From: Rhodococcus sp. OK519
GTDB taxonomy: Bacteria; Actinomycetota; Actinomycetes; Mycobacteriales; Mycobacteriaceae
DNA: 64,000 bases
Assembly (NCBI RefSeq): GCF_003051005.1
Contig: NZ_QAOW01000010.1
Coordinates: 124,001 to 188,000 of the forward strand
Reading direction: 5' to 3'
A program made the translations under genes and the position numbers. A model generated the notes under the pieces. It was not told the origin of the DNA and searched no databases. It saw only the letters and a program-made list of their open reading frames with translations. This document shows positions 43,509 to 52,437 of this stretch, one piece after another (position 1 is the first letter of the stretch; each line of letters begins with the position of its first letter).

Positions 43509-44351
43509 CTAGGCTTTCGAGGGAGCCCTCGAGAACTCCGACGCCCGCCGGATCTGCTCGTCCGTGGGGCGGACTCCGGTGTAGAGCGTGAACTGCTCGG
43601 CGGCCTGCAGCGCGATCACCTCGGCGCCGGTGACGACCGTCTTGCCGTGCTCGGTGGCGAGGCGGATCAGCGGGGTGTCGGGGGGCATCGCGACCACGTC
43701 GAAGACGGCCTCGGCGGCACGAACCGCAGCCTCGGGGAACGGCAAGGCGTTCGATTCGGGGGCGCCGGCCATCCCGATCGGGGTGGCGTTGACGAGCAAC
43801 TGCGGGTGCGCCGCGCCGAGATCGGGCTGCCACTCGAAACCGTAGGTCTGGGCCAGGGCACGGCCGGATTCGTCGTTGCGGGCGATGACCGTGACGGTAC
43901 GGAACCCGCTGTCGCGCAGCGCCGCCACGACCGCCTTGGCCATGCCGCCGCTGCCGGCGACCGCCACCGTCATCTCCGGGTTGAGGGCAGCGCGGTGCAG
44001 CAGATCCGCGACCGCCTGGTAGTCGGTGTTGTAGGCGTGGAGTTCGCCGTCCTCGTTGACGATCGTGTTCACCGAGTCGATGGCCGACGCCGACGGGTGC
44101 ACCACGTCGACGTGCTCGATGCACGCCTCCTTGAATGGCATCGACACCCCGCACCCGCGGATGCCGAGCGCGCGGATCCCAGCGATCGCGGCGGGCAAGT
44201 CGGTGGTGGTGAACGCCTTGTAGACGAAGTCGAGGCCGAGTTCGTCGTACAGGTAGTTGTGGAAGCGGGTGCCGATGTTGCTGGGTCGGCCCGAGAGCGA
44301 CATGCACAGTCGGGTGTCCTTGCTGACGGCGTCGGTGATCTCGCGGCTCAC
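43509..44351 (-). CDS. shikimate 5-dehydrogenase-like protein
   Basis: 280 residues. SLSGRPSNIGTRFHNYLYDEL replaces the strict shikimate-binding SPSLHNA pattern, and the catalytic lysine sits in VSMPFKEA; the NADP-binding loop is VAGSGGMAKAVVAALRDSG, with VNATPIGM later. It may be a paralogue rather than the chorismate-pathway AroE, because no other aro gene is near and the substrate segment is divergent. GTG 44351 is the likely start. Next gene downstream is the DUF6328 protein. Confidence 0.78.
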   Translation of the reverse strand: MSREITDAVSKDTRLCMSLSGRPSNIGTRFHNYLYDELGLDFVYKAFTTTDLPAAIAGIRALGIRGCGVSMPFKEACIEHVDVVHPSASAIDSVNTIVNEDGELHAYNTDYQAVADLLHRAALNPEMTVAVAGSGGMAKAVVAALRDSGFRTVTVIARNDESGRALAQTYGFEWQPDLGAAHPQLLVNATPIGMAGAPESNALPFPEAAVRAAEAVFDVVAMPPDTPLIRLATEHGKTVVTGAEVIALQAAEQFTLYTGVRPTDEQIRRASEFSRAPSKA

Positions 44352-44394
44352 CCGTCCACGCTAACCGCCTTCTCGGCCGCGCGTCGGCGACTCG

Positions 44395-45099
44395 TCATCG
44401 GCATGTCTGCGCGACACCGGCGATCGCGTCCCGGTCGGCCGTGGTGATCGGCAGCCCGTAGCGGACCGCGACGCCGAGGTATTTGCCGACGTAGAAGCAG
44501 CGGAACGCTGGGTCCGACGGCAGCCAGCCCGACGGTGTGCTGTCCCGTTTCGCCTGGTTTTCCGGACCGCTGACAGCAAGCAGGTTGTATGTCGTGTCGT
44601 TCGCGAAGTCTCGGCGCCGCTCGATCGGCCATGCGGAAGCACCCATGTCCCACGCCGCGGCAAGCGGATAGACGTGGTCGATCTGCACCGCGTTCGCATT
44701 CTGCTTGCTGAACTCGACTGGGCGGCCCGAGTAGGGATCGGCCAGCGTGCCCGACACCACCACACAGTCGCGGGTGCCGTCGCGGAACGCGACGCGGGTG
44801 AGGTCCGTGGCCAGCACGTTGTTGCGGGTGTCGCAGCCGTCGTGGCCGCCCGGGCCCGAATGGTCGTCGGACCACGACGGACCGAACACGCACGCCTGCC
44901 CACCCCTGCAGCCGCGCTCGTAGCCGGGGACGTCGGCGCGGGTCGGCACCACCTGCGCGCGGGCGAGCAGGTTTTCGACGGCCGCGCGGGGCGGGCTGCC
45001 CGGAGCGGGCTCGTGGACGCCGGGCGCGGTGCCGCACCCGGCCGAAAGCCAGACCAGAGCGATGGTGGCGGTGCCCACCCGAACCCGACCACAAATCAC
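44395..45099 (-). CDS. secreted lipoprotein with DUF1524-type HNH nuclease domain
   Basis: 234 residues. The signal peptide ends LSAGC with C22 as the lipidation site, so the protein is anchored outside. The mature part has DHVYPLAAAWDMG (about 141-153) and NDTTYNLLAVSGPENQAK, the DUF1524 His-N-H-like metal site, giving a nuclease that acts on outside DNA or RNA. Cysteines (CRGGQAC, GCDTRN, FRCFYVG) may form disulfides. GTG 45099 is preferred. It could help feed on nucleic acids or protect against incoming DNA. Confidence 0.8.
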   Translation of the reverse strand: MICGRVRVGTATIALVWLSAGCGTAPGVHEPAPGSPPRAAVENLLARAQVVPTRADVPGYERGCRGGQACVFGPSWSDDHSGPGGHDGCDTRNNVLATDLTRVAFRDGTRDCVVVSGTLADPYSGRPVEFSKQNANAVQIDHVYPLAAAWDMGASAWPIERRRDFANDTTYNLLAVSGPENQAKRDSTPSGWLPSDPAFRCFYVGKYLGVAVRYGLPITTADRDAIAGVAQTCR

Positions 45100-45164
45100 C
45101 GCTGCCCCTCCCCGGACGGCTGCCTGTGCCGGTCAGTGTGCCGGACGGCACCGACAGGGGGCGG

Positions 45165-45482
45165 TCACGAATGTGGGAACTTCGCAGCGTGGATGGATCC
45201 GGCGTCGACGCCGTCGTGCCCGATGAGCCACGACCCACCGTTCTGGCGGCACTCGGCGATGGTGCCGAACACGCTCAGCAGGAAACCGATCGCCAGTTCC
45301 GGGGAGCGGGTGGTCGCCAGTCGGTGCGATTCGCCCTGTTTCGTGACATCGAGCCAGACGCCGGACTGGCCGTCGAGCCGCATGGCGACGATGTGATCGG
45401 CGTCGACGAACGCGACCTTGCGCTGCTGCCAGGGCGTCGAGGGCGAGTACACCTGTTCGAAGACTTGCAGCATGATCGTCAT
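45165..45482 (-). CDS. small conserved hypothetical protein
   Basis: 105 residues of alpha-beta character, no known motif. Opens MTIMLQVFEQVYSPSTPWQQR and includes VAFVDADHIVAMRLDG and LAIGFLLSVFGTIAEC. No signal peptide. It is divergent from the helicase gene with 56 bases between the two starts. Codon pattern and a clear ATG support it, but function is unknown. Confidence 0.5.
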   Translation of the reverse strand: MTIMLQVFEQVYSPSTPWQQRKVAFVDADHIVAMRLDGQSGVWLDVTKQGESHRLATTRSPELAIGFLLSVFGTIAECRQNGGSWLIGHDGVDAGSIHAAKFPHS

Positions 45483-45538
45483 GGACGGAGGCCTCCCTCT
45501 GCGCCCAGTATGGGCGCGGTTGTGGGCGGAATCCAGGG

Positions 45539-48403
45539 ATGTCGGTGCGGGCTGGTTGGATGGATCGCATGCTGCACGGGCTCTGGTCGCCGGGGGCGGG
45601 CCTCATGCTGTGGCGGGGCCCGGAGTCAGAGCTGCTCGATCTCCCCGAGCCGCTGGCCCGCGTCCTGCGCCGACGTTTCCGACGGCATCACACCGTGCAC
45701 TTGCCGGCTGCGGTCGGTGTTCGCACCGAGCGGGTCCCGGTTCTCGCGCTCGCGCCGGCCGAGGCGGCCGACGTGCTGCTCGCCGTCCCCGACGAGGCGG
45801 CCGACATCTCCGGCGATCTGCGTTACCTCGCGCACGTGGCCCGTGGCGTCGAACAGTGGGCCCGCGCGGGGCGCGTCGTGCCCGAGCTGTATCGGACCGA
45901 GGGCCACTGGTGGCCGCGCTGGCGACTGCTCGGTGGCGAGCGTCAGCGCGCGTGGCTGGCAGAGCTGGCGTCCGCGATGCCGCCGGTGCAGCGGTACGAG
46001 GGCACGCCCCGCGAGATCCTCGACGACTTCGTCGGCGAGCTGACCGATGCCGTGGTGCGCGACCTGCTCGGCGATCGGGACGCGGAGCACCCGTTGCTGC
46101 GGGCACTGCTGCGCGGCGAACCGTTCGGCGACGGCAACCACAAGATGGCCACCGCGCTCGACACGTGGCGTGAGAGCCTCACCGCCGACGAGCCCGAACT
46201 GGTGTTGCGCCTACTCGAACCCGAACCCGAACCCGAACCCGAACCCGAGGCCGACGCCGAGGGTGAGGAACCCGAACTGGGTGCCGACGCCCTGTGGCGC
46301 CTGCAGGTGTGCCTGCGGGCCGAGGGGGAGGCGCCGTCGCCGATCCGACTGCACCGCACCGAGTCTCGCCTCGTCGAGATCGCTGTCCGCAGGCTGGCCC
46401 TCGCGGTCGGCGCCTATCCACGCCTGCGTGACCTGCCCGCGGACCCGGACAGCCTCGATCTGCTGCTGCCGACCGCCGTCGTGACCGACCTGGTGCTGCA
46501 CGGGGCGCGGGCGTTGGAGCATGCGGGCATTCCGCTGCTGCTGCCGAGGGCGTGGGCTGCGGCATCGCCGTCGCTGCGGGTGCGGGTGTCGTCGCCCCCG
46601 GTGCCCGCCGCGGCCGAGGACCGCGCCGTCGGCATGAACGAGATCGTGGGATACGACTGGGAACTCGCGCTCGGCGACATCGTCCTCACCCCTGACGAGC
46701 TGATGCGACTCGCGGACACCCAGAGCGATCTGGTCCGGCTGCGCGGGCAGTGGGTGCAGGCGGACGCCACCGTCCTGGCGCAGGCCGCCCGCTATGTGAC
46801 ACAACGAAATTCCGGAGACGACGGGACGCTCGGCGGCCTGCTCGGACAGCTGGCCGAGGCGGAGCGCCCACCCGTTCCGGTCGACGAGGTGTACGCCACC
46901 GGTTGGGTCGGCACGCTCCTCGACGGCACCCTCGAGCCCGCCGCGGTGCCGAAACCGCCCGGGCTGCACGCGGACCTGCGGCACTACCAGCAGCGGGGAC
47001 TGGACTGGCTGGCGTTCATGAGCGAGACCGGGCTGGGCGCCGTGCTGGCCGACGACATGGGCCTGGGCAAGACGGTGCAGCTACTGGCGTTGCTCGCGCA
47101 CGAGCGCTCCGAGAAGCCGACGCTCCTGGTGTGCCCGATGTCGGTGGTCGGCAACTGGCAGCGCGAGGCCGCCCGGTTCGTGCCCGATCTGCGCGTGCAC
47201 GTCCACCACGGCGCCGACCGAAGCCGCGGCGAGGACCTGGCCGCTGCGGTCCGCTCGTGCGACCTGTTCATCACCACCTATTCGCTGCTCGCCCGGGACG
47301 CCCCGGCGCTGGGTGAGCAGTCGTGGCGGCGGGTGGTGCTCGACGAGGCGCAGCACATCAAGAACTCCGCGACCGCGCAGGCGCGCGCCGCCCGGGCGAT
47401 CCCGGCGGACCACCGCATCGCCCTCACCGGCACCCCGGTCGAGAACCGGCTCGACGAGCTGCGATCGATCCTGGACTTCGTCAACCGCGGAATGCTGGGC
47501 AGCCCACAGGCTTTCCGCGCCCGGTTCGCGGTACCGATCGAGCGGGAGCAGGACGAGGCCGCCGTCACCCGCCTGCGGGCGGTGACGTCGCCGTTCATCC
47601 TGCGTCGCGTCAAGACCGATCCCGTCGTGATCTCCGATCTGCCGGAGAAGCAGGAGATGACGGTGCGGGCGAACCTGACCGTCGAGCAGGCGTCGTTGTA
47701 CCGGGCTGTCGTGGACGACATGCTGAAGAAGATCAAGGACACCGAGGGCATGCAGCGCAAGGGTGCGGTGCTCTCGGCGCTCACCCGGCTCAAGCAGGTG
47801 TGCAACCATCCCGCGCATTTCCTCGGCGACGGATCCGGGGTGCTGCGCCGCGGTCGGCACCGGTCCGGCAAGCTCGGCCTGGTCGAGGACATCCTCGACT
47901 CGGTGACGGCCGACGGCGAACGGGCGCTGCTGTTCACACAGTTCCGGGAGTTCGGCGACCTCGTGGTGCCCTACCTCGAGGAGCGGTTCGGCACCGACGT
48001 ACCGTTCCTGCACGGCGGCGTTCCCAAGGCGCGCCGCGACCGGATGGTGGAGCGCTTCCAGAGTGTCGAGGGGCCACCGATCATGCTGCTCTCCCTCAAG
48101 GCCGGCGGTACCGGCCTGAACCTGACCGCCGCCAATCATGTGGTGCATCTGGATCGGTGGTGGAACCCGGCGGTCGAGAACCAGGCCACCGATCGCGCCT
48201 TCCGAATCGGCCAACGCCGCGACGTCCAGGTCCGCAAACTGGTGTGCGTCGGCACGCTCGAGGAGCGCATCGACGCGATGATCTCGAACAAGCAGGAACT
48301 GGCGGATCTCGCGATCGGGACCGGCGAGAAGTGGATCACCGAGATGAGTGCCGACCAACTGCACGAGCTGTTGATCCTCGGCGACGAGGCGGTGGGCGAA
48401 TGA
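45539..48403 (+). CDS. helZ: SNF2-family helicase, HelZ-like
   Basis: 954 residues. The N-terminal 460 residues form the SNF2-assoc region, with an acidic proline-glutamate repeat near 227-237. The ATPase follows: LRHYQQRGLDWL, Walker A ADDMGLGKT (about 504-512), DEAQH (LDEAQHIKN), TGTPVENRL, and a C-terminal lobe with LLSLKAGGTGLNLT and DRAFRIGQRR. It resembles M. tuberculosis HelZ (Rv2101). The true start may be the later ATG at 45560 or 45569 because homologues open with MLHG-like sequence. It overlaps the SWIM gene by four bases. Confidence 0.9.
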   Translation: MSVRAGWMDRMLHGLWSPGAGLMLWRGPESELLDLPEPLARVLRRRFRRHHTVHLPAAVGVRTERVPVLALAPAEAADVLLAVPDEAADISGDLRYLAHVARGVEQWARAGRVVPELYRTEGHWWPRWRLLGGERQRAWLAELASAMPPVQRYEGTPREILDDFVGELTDAVVRDLLGDRDAEHPLLRALLRGEPFGDGNHKMATALDTWRESLTADEPELVLRLLEPEPEPEPEPEADAEGEEPELGADALWRLQVCLRAEGEAPSPIRLHRTESRLVEIAVRRLALAVGAYPRLRDLPADPDSLDLLLPTAVVTDLVLHGARALEHAGIPLLLPRAWAAASPSLRVRVSSPPVPAAAEDRAVGMNEIVGYDWELALGDIVLTPDELMRLADTQSDLVRLRGQWVQADATVLAQAARYVTQRNSGDDGTLGGLLGQLAEAERPPVPVDEVYATGWVGTLLDGTLEPAAVPKPPGLHADLRHYQQRGLDWLAFMSETGLGAVLADDMGLGKTVQLLALLAHERSEKPTLLVCPMSVVGNWQREAARFVPDLRVHVHHGADRSRGEDLAAAVRSCDLFITTYSLLARDAPALGEQSWRRVVLDEAQHIKNSATAQARAARAIPADHRIALTGTPVENRLDELRSILDFVNRGMLGSPQAFRARFAVPIEREQDEAAVTRLRAVTSPFILRRVKTDPVVISDLPEKQEMTVRANLTVEQASLYRAVVDDMLKKIKDTEGMQRKGAVLSALTRLKQVCNHPAHFLGDGSGVLRRGRHRSGKLGLVEDILDSVTADGERALLFTQFREFGDLVVPYLEERFGTDVPFLHGGVPKARRDRMVERFQSVEGPPIMLLSLKAGGTGLNLTAANHVVHLDRWWNPAVENQATDRAFRIGQRRDVQVRKLVCVGTLEERIDAMISNKQELADLAIGTGEKWITEMSADQLHELLILGDEAVGE
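46217..46246 (+). repeat. hexanucleotide tandem repeat in the helicase gene
   Basis: Five exact GAACCC units encode Glu-Pro repeats (EPEPEPEPEP) in the N-terminal region of the helicase. Perfect repeats of this kind can change copy number by slippage without a frameshift, because the unit is six bases. Confidence 0.85.
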
Positions 48404-49206
48404 GCCCGCAGCGCGGTCGCCCGGACTTCAGTAGTTTCGGCAAGCGCCGACCTGTGGTTGGCGGGGTCGAATCAGCTTCCAAGCGTGGCGCGTTCGCGCG
48501 CGGCTGGTGGGGGAGGGCGCTGATCGAGGCGCTCGAAAAGGTCGGTGACACCGGCCGTCTCAGCCGCGGCCGCACCTACGCCCGCGGCGGTCAGGTCGTC
48601 GCCCTCGACATCGCGGCCGGGCGGGTCACCGGAGAGGTGCAGGGCAGCCAGCTCTCGCCGTTCACCGCCGTGCTCACGTTGCGCACACTCGACGAGGAGC
48701 ACACCGCCGAACTGGTCGAGACGATCCGCGCGACACCGGGCACCCTCGCCGCCCTCGCCTCCGGCGCGGTGCCGCAGGAACTGGCGCCGATGCTGCTGCC
48801 CGACGGGGGACGCGAACTCGACTTCGACTGCACGTGTCCCGATCCCGGGTGGCCGTGTAAGCATGTCGCCGCGGTCGCGTACCTGCTCGCGGAGAAGGTG
48901 GACCGCGAACCGCTGACGATGCTGACCGTACGTGGACTCGAACTCGATCGGCTGATGCGGGCCGTCGGCGGCGAGAACGAGGAGGAGTCCGGCCGCGCGG
49001 CGGGCGACGACCACTTCGGCGACGATGTGCGGTACGCGCACCTGCCGGAGATCGAGTTCTGCGCGGCCCCGGAGGATCTGGACGCGGCTCTGCTGCGCAA
49101 GGTGCTGCGGGCCGGCGTCGACGACGAGTCGGAGGTCGCCGCGGCCCTGCGCGATCTCGACGAGTGCTATCGAGCCCTCGGGAGCGGGTTCCGGCGGAGG
49201 AGTTGA
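48400..49206 (+). CDS. SWIM zinc-finger protein
   Basis: 268 residues. The SWIM motif CTCPDPGWPCKHVAAV (about 146-161, C-x-C-xn-C-x-H) binds zinc and nucleic acid or protein. Before it comes a beta-rich domain (YARGGQVVALDIAAGRVTG) and after it a helical tail rich in acidic residues. It is the standard partner gene of this helicase family and overlaps helZ by four bases (ATGA), so the pair is coupled and probably works as a complex. Confidence 0.88.
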   Translation: MSPQRGRPDFSSFGKRRPVVGGVESASKRGAFARGWWGRALIEALEKVGDTGRLSRGRTYARGGQVVALDIAAGRVTGEVQGSQLSPFTAVLTLRTLDEEHTAELVETIRATPGTLAALASGAVPQELAPMLLPDGGRELDFDCTCPDPGWPCKHVAAVAYLLAEKVDREPLTMLTVRGLELDRLMRAVGGENEEESGRAAGDDHFGDDVRYAHLPEIEFCAAPEDLDAALLRKVLRAGVDDESEVAAALRDLDECYRALGSGFRRRS

Positions 49207-49264
49207 CGGGATGGCGGCCAACCTGGCGATGCTCGCGCAGTCGGCCGCCGCCCGCGTCTGACGG

Positions 49265-49594
49265 CTACGACGCCGACGCGATCACCTCCGTGGCGCCGTG
49301 CGGGTGCACGACCTCGTCGACGACGATCACGGTGCTGTCCGAGTTCTCGGTTCGAAGCCCCACGATCTGCTGGTAGGCGTCCGATCGGTACCACTCCAGC
49401 GCTCGTTCCCGGTCCGGGAACTCGATGACGACGACGTCGCCGACCCAGTCGCCCTCGAGAACGGTCTTCTCCGATCCGTGGACGACGAAGCGGCCGGCGA
49501 ACGGCGCGAGGGTGGCATCGATCCGTTCGAGATACTCGACGATGTCGGGACCGAAGTCGACGGAGCGTAGGTGGCCGATTGCGAAGGCGGACAT
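49265..49594 (-). CDS. DUF1330 protein
   Basis: 109 residues, alpha-beta barrel-like ferredoxin fold of the DUF1330 family: IVEYLERIDATLAPFAGRFVVHG and VVVIEFPDRERALEWYRSDAY. Function unknown; small family often near SnoaL-like genes, as here. It follows the SnoaL-like gene by 26 bases on the same strand. Confidence 0.82.
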   Translation of the reverse strand: MSAFAIGHLRSVDFGPDIVEYLERIDATLAPFAGRFVVHGSEKTVLEGDWVGDVVVIEFPDRERALEWYRSDAYQQIVGLRTENSDSTVIVVDEVVHPHGATEVIASAS

Positions 49595-49620
49595 GATCTC
49601 TCCTTGAGGGGTAGTCGTGG

Positions 49621-49986
49621 TCAGGCGGTGGGGACCTTGTCGAGGAACCCCAGGACCGTGCGCACCTTGCCGTCGGGATCACGCTCGAGGACGTCGAATC
49701 CGATGACGAGGGGGTCGTCGCCGGCGGGGCCGAGCGCCCACGTGAAGCGAGCCTGGTCGTGGTGGGCGTCGATGTCGCCGGCCAGCTCGAATCGCATGCC
49801 GTCGAACTGCTGTTGGACCGCCCCGATGAGTGCGGTGAGAGCGGCGTGGCCCTCGGCGCTGCCGATCGGGTCGACGTAACGGCCGTCCGCGGCCCACAGC
49901 TCCTCGACGAGGGCGGCGCGCTTGTCGGTGTCGGTCTCGTTCCAGGTGTCGAGGTAGCGCTGGATGACCGCGTCGAAGTCGTTCAT
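49621..49986 (-). CDS. SnoaL/NTF2-like protein
   Basis: 121 residues of the NTF2-like cone fold: FDAVIQRYLDTWNETDTDKR at the start, then DGRYVDPIG and a C-terminal VRTVLGFLDKVP. Such proteins bind or isomerise small molecules; none is indicated. ATG 49986 is divergent from the XRE gene, and a palindrome lies between them. Confidence 0.78.
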   Translation of the reverse strand: MNDFDAVIQRYLDTWNETDTDKRAALVEELWAADGRYVDPIGSAEGHAALTALIGAVQQQFDGMRFELAGDIDAHHDQARFTWALGPAGDDPLVIGFDVLERDPDGKVRTVLGFLDKVPTA

Positions 49987-50061
49987 GGTGAACCCCTTTG
50001 GTGGCCGGCCGCCGGGTGCGGCCTCTGCGAAGAATCCTGCGCCGGGGACCGCCGTCGGTCG

Positions 50062-50078
50062 ATTACCTCAGAGGTAAT
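50062..50078. promoter_or_regulatory. 17-base palindromic operator between snoaL-like and XRE genes
   Basis: ATTACCTC-A-GAGGTAAT is a perfect inverted repeat of eight-base arms with one central base. It lies 35 bases before the XRE start and 75 bases before the SnoaL-like start, which suits autoregulation by the XRE protein and control of the divergent pair. Confidence 0.6.
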
Positions 50079-50113
50079 GGGAGGCGTTCCCCGAACCGCC
50101 TAGGGTCGACGAC

Positions 50114-50890
50114 ATGACGCGAGCACAGCAACCGGTAGGGGACCAGATCCGGTGGTGGCGCGGGCATCGCCGGATGACACAACTCGACCTGGCCAATCGG
50201 GCCGAGGTCTCGACCCGACACGTGAGCTTTCTCGAGACGGGCCGGGCGAAGCCGACCCGGGCGATGCTGCTGCGACTCGGAGAGCACCTCGACATACCGC
50301 TTCGTGATCGGAACACGCTGTTGCACGCGGGCGGTTTCGCCCCGGCATTCCCGGAACACACTCTCGGCGACGTGCCGATGGCCGTCGTCTCCGACGCGAT
50401 CCGGGCGATCCTCGCCGCGCATGCGCCGATGCCGGCGCTGGTCGTCGATCGGCACTGGAACCTCGTGGACGCCAACGACACCGTGGCGCTCCTGACGGCG
50501 GGCGCCGCCGATCGACTACTCGAACCGCCCGTCAACGTGCTGCGGCTGAGCCTGCACCCTGACGGCATGGCCCCGCGAATCGCCAACCTCGCCCAGTGGC
50601 GGGCACACGTGCTCCATCGACTCGACCGGCAGATCGACGCGACCGGCGACGACGTGCTCCGACTCCTCCGCGCCGAGCTCACCGAGTATCCGGGCGGTGT
50701 CGACCCGTCGGACCCGGGTCCGTCGCTCGTCGTGCCGCTTCGGGTACGTGTCGGAGATCGTGAACTGGCATTCCTCAGCACCACGACGGTGTTCGGCACC
50801 CCGCTCGACGTTGCGGTGTCCGAACTTGCCATCGAGACGTTCTTCCCCGCGGACGCCGAGACGGCCGAGTTCCTGCCTGTGCGCCGCTGA
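50114..50890 (+). CDS. XRE regulator with MmyB-like ligand-binding domain
   Basis: 258 residues. An XRE helix-turn-helix occupies about 8-62 (WWRGHRRMTQLDLANRAEVS ... FLETGRAKPT). The C-terminal domain (about 100-250) starts PALVVDRHWNLVDAND, the MmyB-like PAS-type ligand-binding domain typical of actinobacterial regulators. ATG 50114 is clear. It is divergent from the SnoaL-like and DUF1330 genes, which are its probable targets through the palindrome at 50062. Confidence 0.88.
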   Translation: MTRAQQPVGDQIRWWRGHRRMTQLDLANRAEVSTRHVSFLETGRAKPTRAMLLRLGEHLDIPLRDRNTLLHAGGFAPAFPEHTLGDVPMAVVSDAIRAILAAHAPMPALVVDRHWNLVDANDTVALLTAGAADRLLEPPVNVLRLSLHPDGMAPRIANLAQWRAHVLHRLDRQIDATGDDVLRLLRAELTEYPGGVDPSDPGPSLVVPLRVRVGDRELAFLSTTTVFGTPLDVAVSELAIETFFPADAETAEFLPVRR

Positions 50891-50960
50891 GGCAGCGACC
50901 AGCACCGTTCCGGAGTGCACCTACCCTGGGAACCTGCGATGTCGGGACGAGAGGGATCGC

Positions 50961-52292
50961 GTGACGGTTCGACGGGCGATGGGGCTGCTCGGCGCTGCGG
51001 CGCTGGGTGTCGCCGCGTTGTCCGCGTGCCACGGCTCGGTCGACCGCGACGCCCGCGCCGTCGTGTGGGAGCCGTGCACGGACCTGGCGGCGTACGTCGC
51101 CGATCTCGGCGTCGACGAGAGCACGATCGGCCGCCTGCAGTGCGCGTCGCTGGACGTTCCGCTGGACTACGACGATCCCGACGGCGAGACCGTCGAACTC
51201 GCACTGAGCCGCGTCGTGGGGACGGACCCGGCGGTGCCGACACTGTTCGTCAACCCGGGCGGGCCGGGGGTCGAGGGGCGCAGCATGGCCGCAAGCGTGG
51301 CAGCGGAACTCGGTCTCGGCGGCACCGTCGTCGGGATCGACCTGCGCGGGACGGGCTACTCGACGAGCATGGACTGCGCCGAACCCACAGAGCCGGACGT
51401 CCGCGACGACGGCACCCTCACCGAGTACGCCGACGACATCGCCGCAGCGAACCGCGACTGTGTCGACGCCGATCCGTCCTTCGTCGGGAGCCTGACGACG
51501 GCGACCGCGGCCCGCGACCTCGACACGGTCCGCCAGGCCCTCGGACTCGACACCATCGACTACCTCGGCGTCTCGTGGGGCACGGTCCTCGGCGCCGAAC
51601 TGCAGTCCCGGTTCCCGGAGCATCTGCACCGCGTCGTCCTCGACAGCATGGACTACACCGGGACCTCTGCGGTCGACGCGCTGCGGGCGCTCGCGACGGC
51701 CGACCCGGACGTCCTGCCGGAGCTGGTGCCCGAACCTCTCGACGTCGGCGGTACCGAGGGTGACGACGGAATCACCCCCGACCAGCCCGACGTGCCGCCC
51801 GGCGACGTCCCGGCGCCCGACGACAACGACGCCCCGCTCGACCCCGACACCGTCAACTTCCTGGATCGCTCGTTCGACGCGACGGGCGGCACCGGATACA
51901 TCTGCAACAGTCTCGAGCCAGTCGGGGACAGCGCTGTCCAGCTCGCGGAGCATCGCGACCTCAACGCCGAAGTGGGGCGGAACCCGCAGCGGCGCATCGA
52001 GTTCCCGGCCAGCTCCGACGTTCCTGGCGTCAGTCTGTGCAGCGGATGGTCGCTGCCCGCCGAGCCGACGGCGGTAGCGGACACCGGCACCGAGCTGTTG
52101 ATCGTCGGTCACCGCGACGAGAACGTCACCCCGTACGTGTGGGCGCTCGACGCCCACGCCGCGATGGGCGGTCGACTCCTCACCATCGAGGACGGAGTCC
52201 ACGGGTCGACCATTGCGTCGAGTTGCGGCGGGCTCGTAAAGGAGTTTCTCGCCTCCGGCAGGCTCGGGCAGGATACGTGCGATCCGCACTGA
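50961..52292 (+). CDS. TAP-like alpha/beta-hydrolase lipoprotein
   Basis: 443 residues. A lipoprotein signal ends LSAC at C23. The alpha/beta-hydrolase fold has NPGGPGVEGRS (oxyanion), GVSWGTVLG (nucleophile Ser), VGHRDENVTP (acid) and DGVHGS (His), the pattern of secreted tripeptidyl aminopeptidase-like enzymes. The linker near 265-300 is unusually acidic (Asp/Pro-rich). Related proteins run to about 500 residues, so the lid region is reduced here. GTG 50961 with GAGAGGG upstream replaces a longer frame from 50697 that runs inside the XRE gene. Confidence 0.82.
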   Translation: MTVRRAMGLLGAAALGVAALSACHGSVDRDARAVVWEPCTDLAAYVADLGVDESTIGRLQCASLDVPLDYDDPDGETVELALSRVVGTDPAVPTLFVNPGGPGVEGRSMAASVAAELGLGGTVVGIDLRGTGYSTSMDCAEPTEPDVRDDGTLTEYADDIAAANRDCVDADPSFVGSLTTATAARDLDTVRQALGLDTIDYLGVSWGTVLGAELQSRFPEHLHRVVLDSMDYTGTSAVDALRALATADPDVLPELVPEPLDVGGTEGDDGITPDQPDVPPGDVPAPDDNDAPLDPDTVNFLDRSFDATGGTGYICNSLEPVGDSAVQLAEHRDLNAEVGRNPQRRIEFPASSDVPGVSLCSGWSLPAEPTAVADTGTELLIVGHRDENVTPYVWALDAHAAMGGRLLTIEDGVHGSTIASSCGGLVKEFLASGRLGQDTCDPH

Positions 52293-52305
52293 CCCAGGAG
52301 CTGCC

Positions 52306-52437
52306 ATGTCGCGCACGGAAGCCGACGATCTGACGTCCACGATCCTGGACTGTGCGGCCGGCGCGTCGTCGTTCACCGCGACCGCACGCTCCCGCGGCAC
52401 CGCAGCCACCGCCGCGATGTCGCGCACCCTCGGCGCG
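52306..52437 (+). pseudogene. truncated SAM-dependent methyltransferase, N-terminal stub
   Basis: From ATG 52306 (GGAG upstream) the product reads MSRTEADDLTSTILDCAAGASSF and then ARSRG-AATAA, the motif-I region of a class I SAM methyltransferase. The rest of the enzyme is missing: past about 52425 the frame enters sequence that is antisense to the sulfatase end. About 38 residues remain of an expected 200 or more. Confidence 0.5.
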
